A DNA stretch of 38,587 nucleotides, from NCBI RefSeq assembly GCF_003337175.1, contig NZ_NETH01000017.1, forward strand, positions 1-38,587, in the 5' to 3' direction. This stretch comes from Streptococcus gallolyticus. Its GTDB lineage: Bacteria > Bacillota > Bacilli > Lactobacillales > Streptococcaceae. The notes beneath the pieces are model-generated. The model saw only the letters and a list, made by a program, of their open reading frames with translations. It ran no database searches and was not told where the DNA came from. Shown here in pieces: positions 1 through 6,174 of the stretch. Both the position numbers and the translations under genes were made by a program. Each line of letters opens with the position of its first letter. Position 1 is the stretch's first letter.

Positions 1-1442
1 TTGCTAATCGTAGCTGTTATAGAAGATGTGATATAATCAAGCGCAGTAACGCCATTATCCTTACTGTCAGTATAGTTTTCATTGTAGCTATGACTATAGT
101 TAATAGTCATCCCAATATTTCTAGTACTTTGTGCCACTTCTAGGTAATTCAAAGAAGTTGAGGTCGCCCCAGAGTTTAGCTTCACATTGATTTGAAGAGA
201 GATATTAGAGTTTGAGGCGTTAGTTGTATAGTATAAGGTGCTAGTTTTTTGAGTAGCCGTAACGCCTCCGATAACCACACTTGAGACCGTACCGTTAGTT
301 ACTGATCCTGATGGGAGATTTACCAAAAGATATGAACCAGCACTACTTCCATAGCCTGTATAAATAGTAAAGGTGTAGGTCACGGTGTTAGTTGCACTAT
401 TATAAGAAACTGTATAAGTATCCTTCAATGCACCATAACTTGCAATACTTGCTTTACCGCTGCTGGCTGAGCTAAGGGTTGCACCTGAGGTGCTTGAGGT
501 CGTTGCTAACTGTGAGGTTGAGGTGCTGGTTGAGGTCGAAGCACTGACAGACTCTGAACTTTGCAAAGCTGCTGACGCTGTCGCTGAGTCTGAAGCAGCA
601 ACCGATTGCGAAGCAAGGAGTGAGCTTGAAGTGCTGGCTGACGTTGAGACGCTAGTAGATTCTGAGCTTTGCAAGGTTTCTGAAGCTACTGTCGATCTGG
701 ATGCACTGGCAGATTCTGAAGCGCTGATTGAGCTTGAGCTGCTATCAGAACTCAAGGCTTCTTCTGAAAGCTCAGCCGTACTGGTTGAGGCTTGTGCACT
801 AGCACTGGTGCTTACTGAATCAGAAGCATCAGCTGACTCTGACGAACTGCTCGAAGCGGTGCTGTCTGCTGCTAGCTCAGAAGCACTCGTTGACAGCGAG
901 CTACTGCTACTGGTTGATGTGGACGTGCTGGCTGAGCTAGAGTCTGCCGTCGACGCTTCAGAGGCACTAGTTGAACTTGAAGTACTTGTTGACTCCGAGC
1001 TACTGCTTGATTCTGAGCTACTTACCGACTCAGAACTACTCATTGACGTTGAGCTACTGCTTGACTCTGAACTAGACGTTTCTTCAGTTGTTGTGATCGT
1101 GATGCTATCTTCTTGTGTGGTGCTCGTTGTTGTCGTGTCTAGCACTTCTTCTGTCTCATCAGCAAAGGCCTGATGCGCACCGATACTGCCTGCCCCAGCA
1201 ACCGCTCCTAGGAGCATGGCTGCTTTTAGGTATCCGTGGCTACCTGCCAGAGCCTTGTCATCAGCCAAGACTTCCTCCTGAACCGCCACGGTATCCACTT
1301 GGCTGGCCTTGCGACCTAGGATTCGAAAAAGGCTGAGTTTTGACATCACTGTACGCACCCAGTGCTTACCTGACTTGTGCATCTTGACACGAGTGGAGCG
1401 ATCCACCTCTTCAAACTGTCTGTTAAAGCGTTTAGTTGACAT
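1..1442 (-). CDS. Serine-rich-repeat surface adhesin, N-terminal part (runs off window edge)
   Basis: The reading frame is open from ATG 1442-1440 to the window edge, giving 480 visible codons and no stop. A ribosome site (AAAGGA) lies 6-7 nt upstream. The N-terminus starts MSTKRFNRQFEEVDRSTRVK, followed by an HKSGKHWVRTVMS stretch and then a hydrophobic segment (about residues 72-92) ending AFADE. This is the long KxYKxGKxW-type signal peptide of GspB/Hsa/Srr adhesins, which are exported by the accessory Sec system (SecA2/SecY2) and O-glycosylated. Residues about 120-318 are a low-complexity Ser/Ala/Thr/Glu region of SES, SAS and STS units. From about residue 320 the chain becomes non-repetitive and Tyr/Thr/Val-rich, which fits a beta-rich ligand-binding region. 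A second serine-rich region and an LPxTG anchor would lie beyond the window. Glycosylation and accessory Sec genes are expected nearby but are not seen here. Confidence 0.9.
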   Translation of the reverse strand, partial: MSTKRFNRQFEEVDRSTRVKMHKSGKHWVRTVMSKLSLFRILGRKASQVDTVAVQEEVLADDKALAGSHGYLKAAMLLGAVAGAGSIGAHQAFADETEEVLDTTTTSTTQEDSITITTTEETSSSESSSSSTSMSSSESVSSSESSSSSESTSTSSSTSASEASTADSSSASTSTSTSSSSSLSTSASELAADSTASSSSSESADASDSVSTSASAQASTSTAELSEEALSSDSSSSSISASESASASRSTVASETLQSSESTSVSTSASTSSSLLASQSVAASDSATASAALQSSESVSASTSTSTSTSQLATTSSTSGATLSSASSGKASIASYGALKDTYTVSYNSATNTVTYTFTIYTGYGSSAGSYLLVNLPSGSVTNGTVSSVVIGGVTATQKTSTLYYTTNASNSNISLQINVKLNSGATSTSLNYLEVAQSTRNIGMTINYSHSYNENYTDSKDNGVTALDYITSSITATIS

Positions 1443-1598
1443 AAATTCCTTTCTAAATTCTAAAGACCACCTAACTCAATCCTCTCCAAATCCCCATTGT
1501 GATAGACTTAGAAGATACCTAACTTATCCCTATTATGAGGATAGCAGAGTAGGTTGCATTACGGGAGTTTATAAAATAGTGTATAAGTCGACTAATAC

Positions 1599-1624
1599 AG
1601 TATATATATATATATATATGTCAA
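1599..1624 (-). promoter_or_regulatory. Candidate adhesin promoter with a (TA)9 tract as spacer
   Basis: On the minus strand a perfect TTGACA (1624-1619, within TGCTTGACA) is followed directly by 18 nt of alternating TA (1618-1601). The tract runs into TATACT (1604-1599), a 5/6 match to the -10. The spacing is 14 nt, shorter than the optimal 17. Each gain of one TA unit would add 2 nt, so 16 or 18 nt is reachable by slippage. The leader to the adhesin ATG would be about 150 nt. No better promoter was found between 1443 and 1700, but the start site is not proven. Confidence 0.45.
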
Positions 1625-1784
1625 GCATTTTGCACAAAAAATCTTAAAATTTTCTCAATTTTTTGATGACTTTCATGATAGTTTCTGAAAATCAACTAAC
1701 TGTCAAATAAAGCAAGGTTCGACATCAAAGTACCTTACCACTTTAGCAAGGTTTCTAACCTAAACAAACCCTTATCTAATCAAG

Positions 1785-1808
1785 CAAAAAACGCCTTGAA
1801 AGTAGGCG
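1785..1808 (-). terminator. Intrinsic terminator (minus)
   Basis: The stem is CGCCT / AGGCG (1808-1804 with 1796-1792) with a 7-nt loop. Six T follow on the minus strand (1791-1786). It would back up the terminator at 1987-2027 and keep array transcription out of the adhesin. Confidence 0.55.
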
Positions 1809-1986
1809 GATAGCAGAGTTTATCATAACCGTTTAGGAGGCTAAGCGCTAGCTCATCATGGTAAAAACCGTAAAATAGCTTTTTAACTCAAGCAGCAGTC
1901 AAGCCACTATCTTGCAGCAAACAAGCAAGGCGAGTGGGGGGTGGCAATTTGATGGTTACTCAACTATAGTAGCAAGACCATCTCAA

Positions 1987-2027
1987 AACACCAGAAAACA
2001 ACGGCATAAAACCGTTGTTTTTGGTGT
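1987..2027 (-). terminator. Intrinsic terminator closing the micropeptide operon
   Basis: A long inverted repeat has ACACC arms outside and AAAACAACGG / CCGTTGTTTT inside, with a 7-nt loop. On minus the inner stem is followed by a T-rich run. It lies about 70 nt after the stop codon of the last micro-gene (2094), which fits the 3' end of a transcript of about 890 nt. Confidence 0.7.
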
Positions 2028-2093
2028 AAGTAAGGGGACTTTTATCCCAAGAAGGATTGGCCTGTTTGACCAATATGCCAAGTTTACAAGGAG

Positions 2094-2150
2094 TTAAGCT
2101 ACTGGATTATTATCTCCATTTTTGTAGCGACCTAAATTCATTTTCAGCAT
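2094..2150 (-). CDS. RYKNGD micropeptide 5 (18 aa)
   Basis: The product reads MLKMNLGRYKNGDNNPVA and ends in TAA. GGAGGT (2163-2158) lies 7 nt before ATG. The family core NLGRYKNGD is complete and uses Arg CGC, Tyr TAC, Gly GGA and Asp GAT, a codon set different from its neighbours. It is the last member before the terminator at 1987-2027. No signal peptide, leader or cysteine is present. Function is unknown. A modified peptide, a pheromone or a leaderless antimicrobial are all possible, and I do not recognise the family. Confidence 0.75.
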   Translation of the reverse strand: MLKMNLGRYKNGDNNPVA

Positions 2151-2204
2151 TTTCGATACCTCCACAACTTTCATATCACTACGTTTTACATTGGTTTCAC
2201 CCCT

Positions 2205-2261
2205 TTAGCTATTTTTGGCAACAGCTAAAGAATCACCATTTTTATATCTTGCTACGTTCAT
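2205..2261 (-). CDS. RYKNGD micropeptide 4 (18 aa)
   Basis: The product reads MNVARYKNGDSLAVAKNS and ends in TAA. GGAGGT (2272-2267) lies 5 nt before ATG. The N-terminal extension seen in the other members is missing, so Met directly precedes the NVARYKNGD core. The C-terminal tail (SLAVAKNS) is the longest and is unlike the other tails. The Arg codon is AGA. It lies 54 nt upstream of micropeptide 5 and 329 nt downstream of micropeptide 3. Confidence 0.75.
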   Translation of the reverse strand: MNVARYKNGDSLAVAKNS

Positions 2262-2590
2262 AAGACACCTCCACTAATTTGAAAACACTCACATAACAAG
2301 GATAATAATCACGTTAATTTAATTTTTCTATTTTTGATGATATGGCGTCTAGCTTATCGCCATATCTGTTTAGAGAGTTAGTATTTGTAATGATAGATTG
2401 CTTTCATAGCCATTGTAACTACTTACAGTACTGACTCAGGCACGAAAGCAAATAATGATTAGAAGTTATTCAATTATGACCTCAGCTAGCATCAAGAACA
2501 ACTGACCACTTCTTGTGCTAGTCATCTTTAACGACTTACTACTGATAGTATGATTTCCCTAAAATGTGGCATCACTCCTTTATTACGATG
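2262..2590 (-). other. Structured spacer inside the micropeptide operon
   Basis: This 329-nt gap separates micropeptides 3 and 4, while the other gaps are 50-58 nt. It contains three dyads: GATATGGCG / CGCCATATC (about 2339-2366), CTAGCA-AAGAA paired with TTCTT-TGCTAG (about 2485-2521), and TGCTTTC / GAAAGCA (about 2403-2450). Two tiny frames were seen: one at 2528-2572 with AAGGAG only 2 nt before ATG, and one beginning at about 2419 whose product ends YHYKY. The second vaguely recalls the family core and may be a decayed copy. Neither is called as a gene. Confidence 0.4.
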
Positions 2591-2647
2591 TTATGCCATA
2601 AGTGGCTCGTCTCCATTTTTGTAACGACCTACATTAAACAGCAACAT
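2591..2647 (-). CDS. RYKNGD micropeptide 3 (18 aa)
   Basis: The product reads MLLFNVGRYKNGDEPLMA and ends in TAA. GGGAGG (2661-2656) lies 8 nt before ATG. The core NVGRYKNGD uses Arg CGT, Tyr TAC, Gly GGA and Asp GAC. The C-terminal tail is EPLMA. It follows micropeptide 2 by 58 nt. The high copy-to-copy synonymous variation around an invariant RYKNGD supports translation and selection on the peptide itself. Confidence 0.78.
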   Translation of the reverse strand: MLLFNVGRYKNGDEPLMA

Positions 2648-2705
2648 AAGGCGTTCCTCCCATATTTTTCATGACAAGGGTTACGTTCAATACTAAACAA
2701 GTTGC

Positions 2706-2747
2706 TTAGTCACCATTTTTATAGCGTCCGAGATTAAAAGCTAACAT
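2706..2747 (-). CDS. RYKNGD micropeptide 2 (13 aa)
   Basis: The product reads MLAFNLGRYKNGD and ends in TAA, so the conserved Asp is the C-terminus. GGAGGT (2760-2755) lies 7 nt before ATG, an ideal spacing. The Arg codon is CGC. It follows micropeptide 1 by 50 nt. With micropeptide 1 it shows that the core alone, without a tail, is a complete product. Confidence 0.8.
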   Translation of the reverse strand: MLAFNLGRYKNGD

Positions 2748-2797
2748 AAACGCCACCTCCGTAAAGTAACTGTGCCTACTTACTCCAACTTTGGTGC

Positions 2798-2839
2798 TTA
2801 ATCACCATTTTTATACCTAGCGACATGTAGTTTCATCAT
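2798..2839 (-). CDS. RYKNGD micropeptide 1 (13 aa), first gene of the array
   Basis: The product reads MMKLHVARYKNGD and ends in TAA. AAGGAGGT lies 10 nt before the first ATG; the next codon is also ATG. The core is HVARYKNGD, with His in place of the Asn seen in the other four. The Arg codon is AGG. It is the first gene after the promoter at 2882-2910, with a leader of about 36 nt. The product is very short, has no leader peptide and is basic in the middle. Confidence 0.8.
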   Translation of the reverse strand: MMKLHVARYKNGD

Positions 2840-2881
2840 ACGAATTTTTACCTCCTTACTCTCTTAACTTTTTACACTCTT

Positions 2882-2910
2882 ATTATACTGTAACCGGTTA
2901 CATCTGTCAA
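2882..2910 (-). promoter_or_regulatory. Consensus sigma-A promoter with cre-type operator for the micropeptide operon
   Basis: TTGACA (2910-2905), a 17-nt spacer and TATAAT (2887-2882) match both consensus hexamers fully at optimal spacing. The spacer contains the perfect 14-bp palindrome TGTAACCGGTTACA (2889-2902). It fits the Gram-positive CcpA cre consensus TGWAANCGNTNWCA at every position, and more generally the LacI-family operator form with a central CG. Binding there would cover the core promoter, so repression, probably by preferred sugars through CcpA, is inferred. Confidence 0.85.
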
Positions 2911-3019
2911 GACTTAACCCTTGTTTTTTTTAAAATTTTTTATTTTTAGAAAATATAGAAGAAGTATTGGTTAACTCAAGAAGTAGTGAGGCTTTTTGGT
3001 ATCCAAAGAAAGCATTCTC

Positions 3020-3028
3020 TGCTAAAAT
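3020..3028 (+). promoter_or_regulatory. Extended -10 immediately before mutY (leaderless type)
   Basis: TGC-TAAAAT ends at 3028 and ATG starts at 3035, leaving 6 nt between. The predicted transcription start falls on the A of ATG. No convincing -35 is present, as is usual for TGn extended -10 promoters. Confidence 0.5.
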
Positions 3029-3034
3029 AGAGGC

Positions 3035-4189
3035 ATGATTAATTTTTCGGATTATGGCATTGAGATGTGGGACGATGAGAAAATTGCTTCTTTTCGCCGC
3101 ACACTGCTTGCTTGGTATGACAATGAAAAACGGGATTTACCTTGGCGCAGAACCAAAAATCCTTATCACATTTGGGTGTCTGAAATCATGTTGCAACAAA
3201 CACAAGTTGCTACCGTTATTCCCTACTATGAGCGCTTTTTAGCTTGGTTTCCAACCGTTGACGCTCTCGCCACAGCTCCTGAAGAAAAATTGCTTAAAGC
3301 CTGGGAGGGCTTGGGGTATTATTCGCGTGTGCGCAATATGCAAACAGCTGCGCAGGAAATCATGGACGATTTTAATGGCGAATTTCCTAGCACTTATGAG
3401 GCTATTCTCTCCCTAAAAGGAATTGGACCTTATACGGCTGGTGCAATTGCAAGCATTGCTTTTAACCTTCCCGAGCCAGCTGTGGACGGCAATGTCATGC
3501 GTGTTATGGCAAGGCTTTTTGAGGTCAATTATGATATTGGTGACCCTAAAAATCGCAAAATCTTTCAGGCGATTATGGAAGTGCTCATTGACCCTGAACG
3601 CCCTGGGGATTTCAATCAAGCACTGATGGATTTGGGCACAGATATTGAGTCTGCTAAAAATCCTCGCCCAGATGAATCACCCATTCGCTTTTTCAGCGCA
3701 GCTTATTTACACGGCACTTATGACAAATACCCTATCAAATTGCCAAAGAAAAAGCCAAAACCGTTGCAAATTCAAGCTTTTGTCATTCGCAACAGCACAG
3801 GTGATTTCCTATTAGAAAAGAATACTGACGGACGCTTGCTGGGTGGTTTCTGGTCATTTCCAATCATGGAAACTAATTTTATCGAGCAACAGCTTGATTT
3901 ATTTGAAACAGATAATGCCAAAAACACTCTCAAAACAAGGTCGCAAAAAACGTTATTTAAGGAAGATTATCAACTAAACCCAACTTGGACAAATCAAACT
4001 TTCAATCACGTCAAGCATACCTTTAGCCATCAAAAATGGACAATCGAACTCATCGAAGGCTCAGTCAACTCAACTGCCTTTACCAAAGATAGGGAACTCC
4101 GCTGGGTCGCACCAGACCAACTTTCTGCCTACCCCATGGCAACCCCACAAAAGAAAATGTTAAAAGAGTATCTGAAAATGGAGAAATAA
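3035..4189 (+). CDS. mutY: MutY adenine DNA glycosylase, iron-sulfur-cluster-free type
   Basis: This enzyme removes adenine mispaired with 8-oxoguanine in base excision repair. The 384-aa product has the helix-hairpin-helix glycosylase domain in the first 225 residues: catalytic Glu at about 50 in SEIMLQQT, the hairpin LKGIGPYTAGAI at about 127-138, and the catalytic Asp of AVDGNV at about 151. A NUDIX-like 8-oxoG recognition domain follows from about 240 to the end. The four cysteines that bind a [4Fe-4S] cluster in E. coli MutY are absent; the region after MDLG reads TDIESAKNPRPDESP, and the whole protein has no cysteine. Cluster-free MutY is known from streptococci and lactic acid bacteria. 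The start at 3035 agrees with the family length; an alternative ATG is at 3065. Confidence 0.93.
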   Translation: MINFSDYGIEMWDDEKIASFRRTLLAWYDNEKRDLPWRRTKNPYHIWVSEIMLQQTQVATVIPYYERFLAWFPTVDALATAPEEKLLKAWEGLGYYSRVRNMQTAAQEIMDDFNGEFPSTYEAILSLKGIGPYTAGAIASIAFNLPEPAVDGNVMRVMARLFEVNYDIGDPKNRKIFQAIMEVLIDPERPGDFNQALMDLGTDIESAKNPRPDESPIRFFSAAYLHGTYDKYPIKLPKKKPKPLQIQAFVIRNSTGDFLLEKNTDGRLLGGFWSFPIMETNFIEQQLDLFETDNAKNTLKTRSQKTLFKEDYQLNPTWTNQTFNHVKHTFSHQKWTIELIEGSVNSTAFTKDRELRWVAPDQLSAYPMATPQKKMLKEYLKMEK

Positions 4190-4290
4190 AATGATTACGG
4201 GTTCATATCTCTGTCACACCATCGCTTAGCAAGCCAAAAAACGGTTAGGACCTATCGTATTTTGCCACTGTTCTTAGCGTCGTAGCCGAT

Positions 4291-4929
4291 TTGAGGCTTT
4301 GTCCTTTGTCCATTACTGGTGCGCTCTTCTCAGGTCTCCAAGTCCCACCAGCTAACTTTATCATGGTCAATACCAAAGGAAAACGATTCGTTGACGAATA
4401 CGGTAGCCGTGACCAATTGTCCCAAGCGGCAATCGATAACGGTGGACTTTTCTACTTGATTGCTGATGAGAATATCAAAGAAACAGCCTATAATACAAGC
4501 CAAGAAAAAATTGATGCTCAAGTAGAAGCTGGAACGCTTTTCCGCGCTGATACTTTGGAAGAATTAGCAGAGCAAATCAATATTGACCCAGCCGTTCTGG
4601 TAGAAACAATCACCAATTACAATTCATACGTCGATGCTGGTTATGACCCCGAATTTGACAAAGGTGCCTTCGACCTCAAAGTCGAAAAAGCACCATTTTA
4701 CGCGACACCACGCAAACCAGCCGTTCACCACACCATGGGTGGTTTGAAAATTGATACCAAAGCCCATGTTATTAACAAAAACGGGCAAACGATTAAAGGG
4801 CTCTTTGCAGCTGGCGAAGTGGCTGGCGGACTCCACGCTGGTAACCGCCTCGGTGGCAATTCGCTAACAGACATTTTCACATTCGGGCGCATCGCAACCG
4901 ACACCGCTATCGCAGAATATCTGGGTTAA
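4291..4929 (+). pseudogene. Fumarate-reductase-like flavoprotein, C-terminal remnant
   Basis: The 212-codon frame matches only the C-terminal part of the FAD_binding_2 / fumarate reductase (flavocytochrome c) family. Visible motifs are [13 protein letters not shown], the HHTMGG substrate-site region and [11 protein letters not shown]...[21 protein letters not shown] near the end. The N-terminal FAD-binding Rossmann part (GxGxxG) is absent; upstream sequence to mutY (4190-4290) is non-coding. Homology is clear from about residue 9, so the ATG at 4291 is probably fortuitous. The family is normally over 400 residues. There is no ribosome site. It is most likely a dead fragment left by a deletion that joined it to mutY. 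Confidence 0.8.
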
Positions 4930-5057
4930 TTATTTATGCTATTAGGAGACAAAGGCTAAAACAGTTGATAATTGCTATTTTAGTATGTTTCCTTAACAAA
5001 AGTATTTCATCTAGGCTACATCAACAAGTAAGATTTGTAGCAATCGAACACAAGCAA

Positions 5058-5094
5058 AGCACCCTATCTGACAAGACTTAGGGTGCTCTTTTTA
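5058..5094 (+). terminator. Intrinsic terminator (plus)
   Basis: Stem AGCACCCTA / TAGGGTGCT with a 12-nt loop, followed by CTTTTT. It lies 129 nt after the flavoprotein remnant and was probably the terminator of the ancestral mutY-side transcript. Confidence 0.85.
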
Positions 5095-5148
5095 TCATTA
5101 GTCACAATATTGCCATTGCAACTATTTGCTTCTTATTGTCAAAATGCT

Positions 5149-5412
5149 TTAATAACTATCACGGCGATGACCGATAGCCAACACTTCAATAACAACCTCA
5201 ATGTCCACAGTGTTAGCTAGAATCCGATAATTCCTAACACGGCAACGCCATTTTTCCGAACAATTAGCAGTTAACCCCTTTCCATGGACTCGAGGGTCAA
5301 TACAGCCTTCTAGATTTTTATCAATCCATCGGAGAATTGACGTTCTTGTAAAAGCATCTAATTGTTTCAACTGTTTGACAGCTTTTTTAGTATATGTAAC
5401 GTGATAACTCAT
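5149..5412 (-). CDS. RelE/ParE-superfamily toxin
   Basis: The 87-aa product has the compact RelE fold signature: an N-terminal YTKKAVKQLKQLD helix, a middle DPRVHGKGLTANCSEKWRCRVRNYRILA segment (beta strands with Arg residues typical of mRNA-interferase toxins) and the ending VLAIGHRRDSY. These toxins cleave mRNA on the ribosome and are normally neutralised by a RelB-type antitoxin encoded just upstream with a small overlap. The overlap exists here (ATGA at 5412-5409), but the upstream gene is truncated. Whether the toxin is active without its partner is unclear; no inactivating change is obvious from the sequence. Confidence 0.85.
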   Translation of the reverse strand: MSYHVTYTKKAVKQLKQLDAFTRTSILRWIDKNLEGCIDPRVHGKGLTANCSEKWRCRVRNYRILANTVDIEVVIEVLAIGHRRDSY

Positions 5413-5510
5413 AAACCAAGTTCTTTCTTCAAGTCAGCATGGCTGATATGCTCACCGTCATCTTCTGCTATGGCTTGGCACAACACTAAAAAGTCAACTA
5501 AAAACTGTGT
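5409..5510 (-). pseudogene. Antitoxin remnant (RelB-like C-terminus)
   Basis: The frame ending at TGA 5411-5409 overlaps the toxin ATG by 4 nt. It reads AIAEDDGEHISHADLKKELGL at its end, the usual C-terminus of RelB-type antitoxins that neutralise RelE. The frame stays open back to a TAG at 5585-5583 but becomes hydrophobic and unlike an antitoxin beyond about 5495. It has no ATG and no ribosome site. The DNA-binding N-terminal half is therefore missing. Confidence 0.65.
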
Positions 5511-5574
5511 TCTAAACCATGAAAAGAAAATCACAACATATCCTATTTTAAGCGCATATCGAAAAATGAACAAA

Positions 5575-5599
5575 AGAAAACCCTAGCTTCAAGCCAGGG
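5575..5599 (-). terminator. Intrinsic terminator (minus)
   Basis: CCCTGGCTTGAAGCTAGGG (5599-5581) forms a short hairpin, followed on minus by TTTTCTTTTG. It would end transcription coming from the 6175-6600 gene and the decayed sequence between. Confidence 0.6.
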
Positions 5600-6174
5600 C
5601 TCTCTAGGAGATTATGAAAAAGAAAGTTTATTAGGATTGTTTATAGTATAGAGCCACTTGCTTAACGAAACCTAAATTTTCCCTTACAGAAACCTTAATT
5701 TCTTCTTTTCAGTGTCCCACTTTTTCAGATGATACTTCCCGCCTCACCAGATGTCTGTATTTTCTAGCTCAGGCGTCACTTTGCTTAGACTTTGCTCTTC
5801 TTGACTTCCTTACGCATTTCCTGAATAGCAAGCTAGGCCTTCCTTGCCGACACTGGCTTACACTTTGCCTTATCGATACCACCTCGCACCCATTTTGGAT
5901 TTCGTTTGTTATGAACATGGCTGACGTTGAAAACTCAGTTCTTACTTTAAGCACAGCCATTTTCCCAAAGAAACATTGATAACGTTTAGAATATCAGCAA
6001 GCTTTATCTGATGATCTTTCTTTTGAGCTGTAAATGGCAGCAGAGCCAGCCACCAGCTCAGCAAAATAGACTTTTTCATAACAGGTCTGTCATGAAAGAG
6101 TGGCAGCAAGTAACCAGCAAAACAGTAACTTACCAATAGACTTTACACAGCTCAAGTCTCAACTGCAGCGTCTG
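5600..6174 (-). other. Decayed coding region
   Basis: No intact gene is supported. Two short overlapping minus frames occur: 5769-5960, and 5942-6136 with an internal MKKSILLSWWLALLP stretch resembling a signal peptide. Neither has a good ribosome site. In another minus frame, fragments such as KWVRGGIDKAKCKP and LAIQEMRKEVKK are separated by stops, which looks like a decayed basic protein. I could not identify the parent gene. Confidence 0.35.

Larger units (their letters stand above)
1443..2093. other. Intergenic region between micropeptide array and adhesin
   Basis: No gene is supported here. It holds the candidate adhesin promoter, two minus-strand terminators (1785-1808 and 1987-2027), an 11-bp direct repeat ggatagcagag (about 1539 and 1808), and several short inverted repeats such as GATGGT/ACCATC at about 1950-1983. 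The stretch between the two terminators could encode a short RNA, but no convincing promoter was found for it. Confidence 0.5.

Noticed and set aside
490..1173. Plus-strand frame of 227 codons rich in Leu, Glu, Val and Ser
   Set aside because: It is the antisense shadow of the serine-rich repeat. The minus frame has a ribosome site, a family signal peptide and no stop.
2528..2572. Sixth micro-gene in the array gap
   Set aside because: AAGGAG is only 2 nt from ATG and the product lacks the RYKNGD core.
2094..2839. CRISPR-like or palindromic repeat array
   Set aside because: Repeat units are short, diverged and follow codon structure, each with a ribosome site, start and stop. Spacers are not uniform.
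4291..4929. Intact small flavoprotein
   Set aside because: The FAD-binding N-terminal half is missing, the first residues do not match the family and there is no ribosome site.
5942..6136. Secreted 45-64 aa peptide with signal-like N-terminus
   Set aside because: No ribosome site, surrounded by stop-ridden fragments, and no recognisable family.
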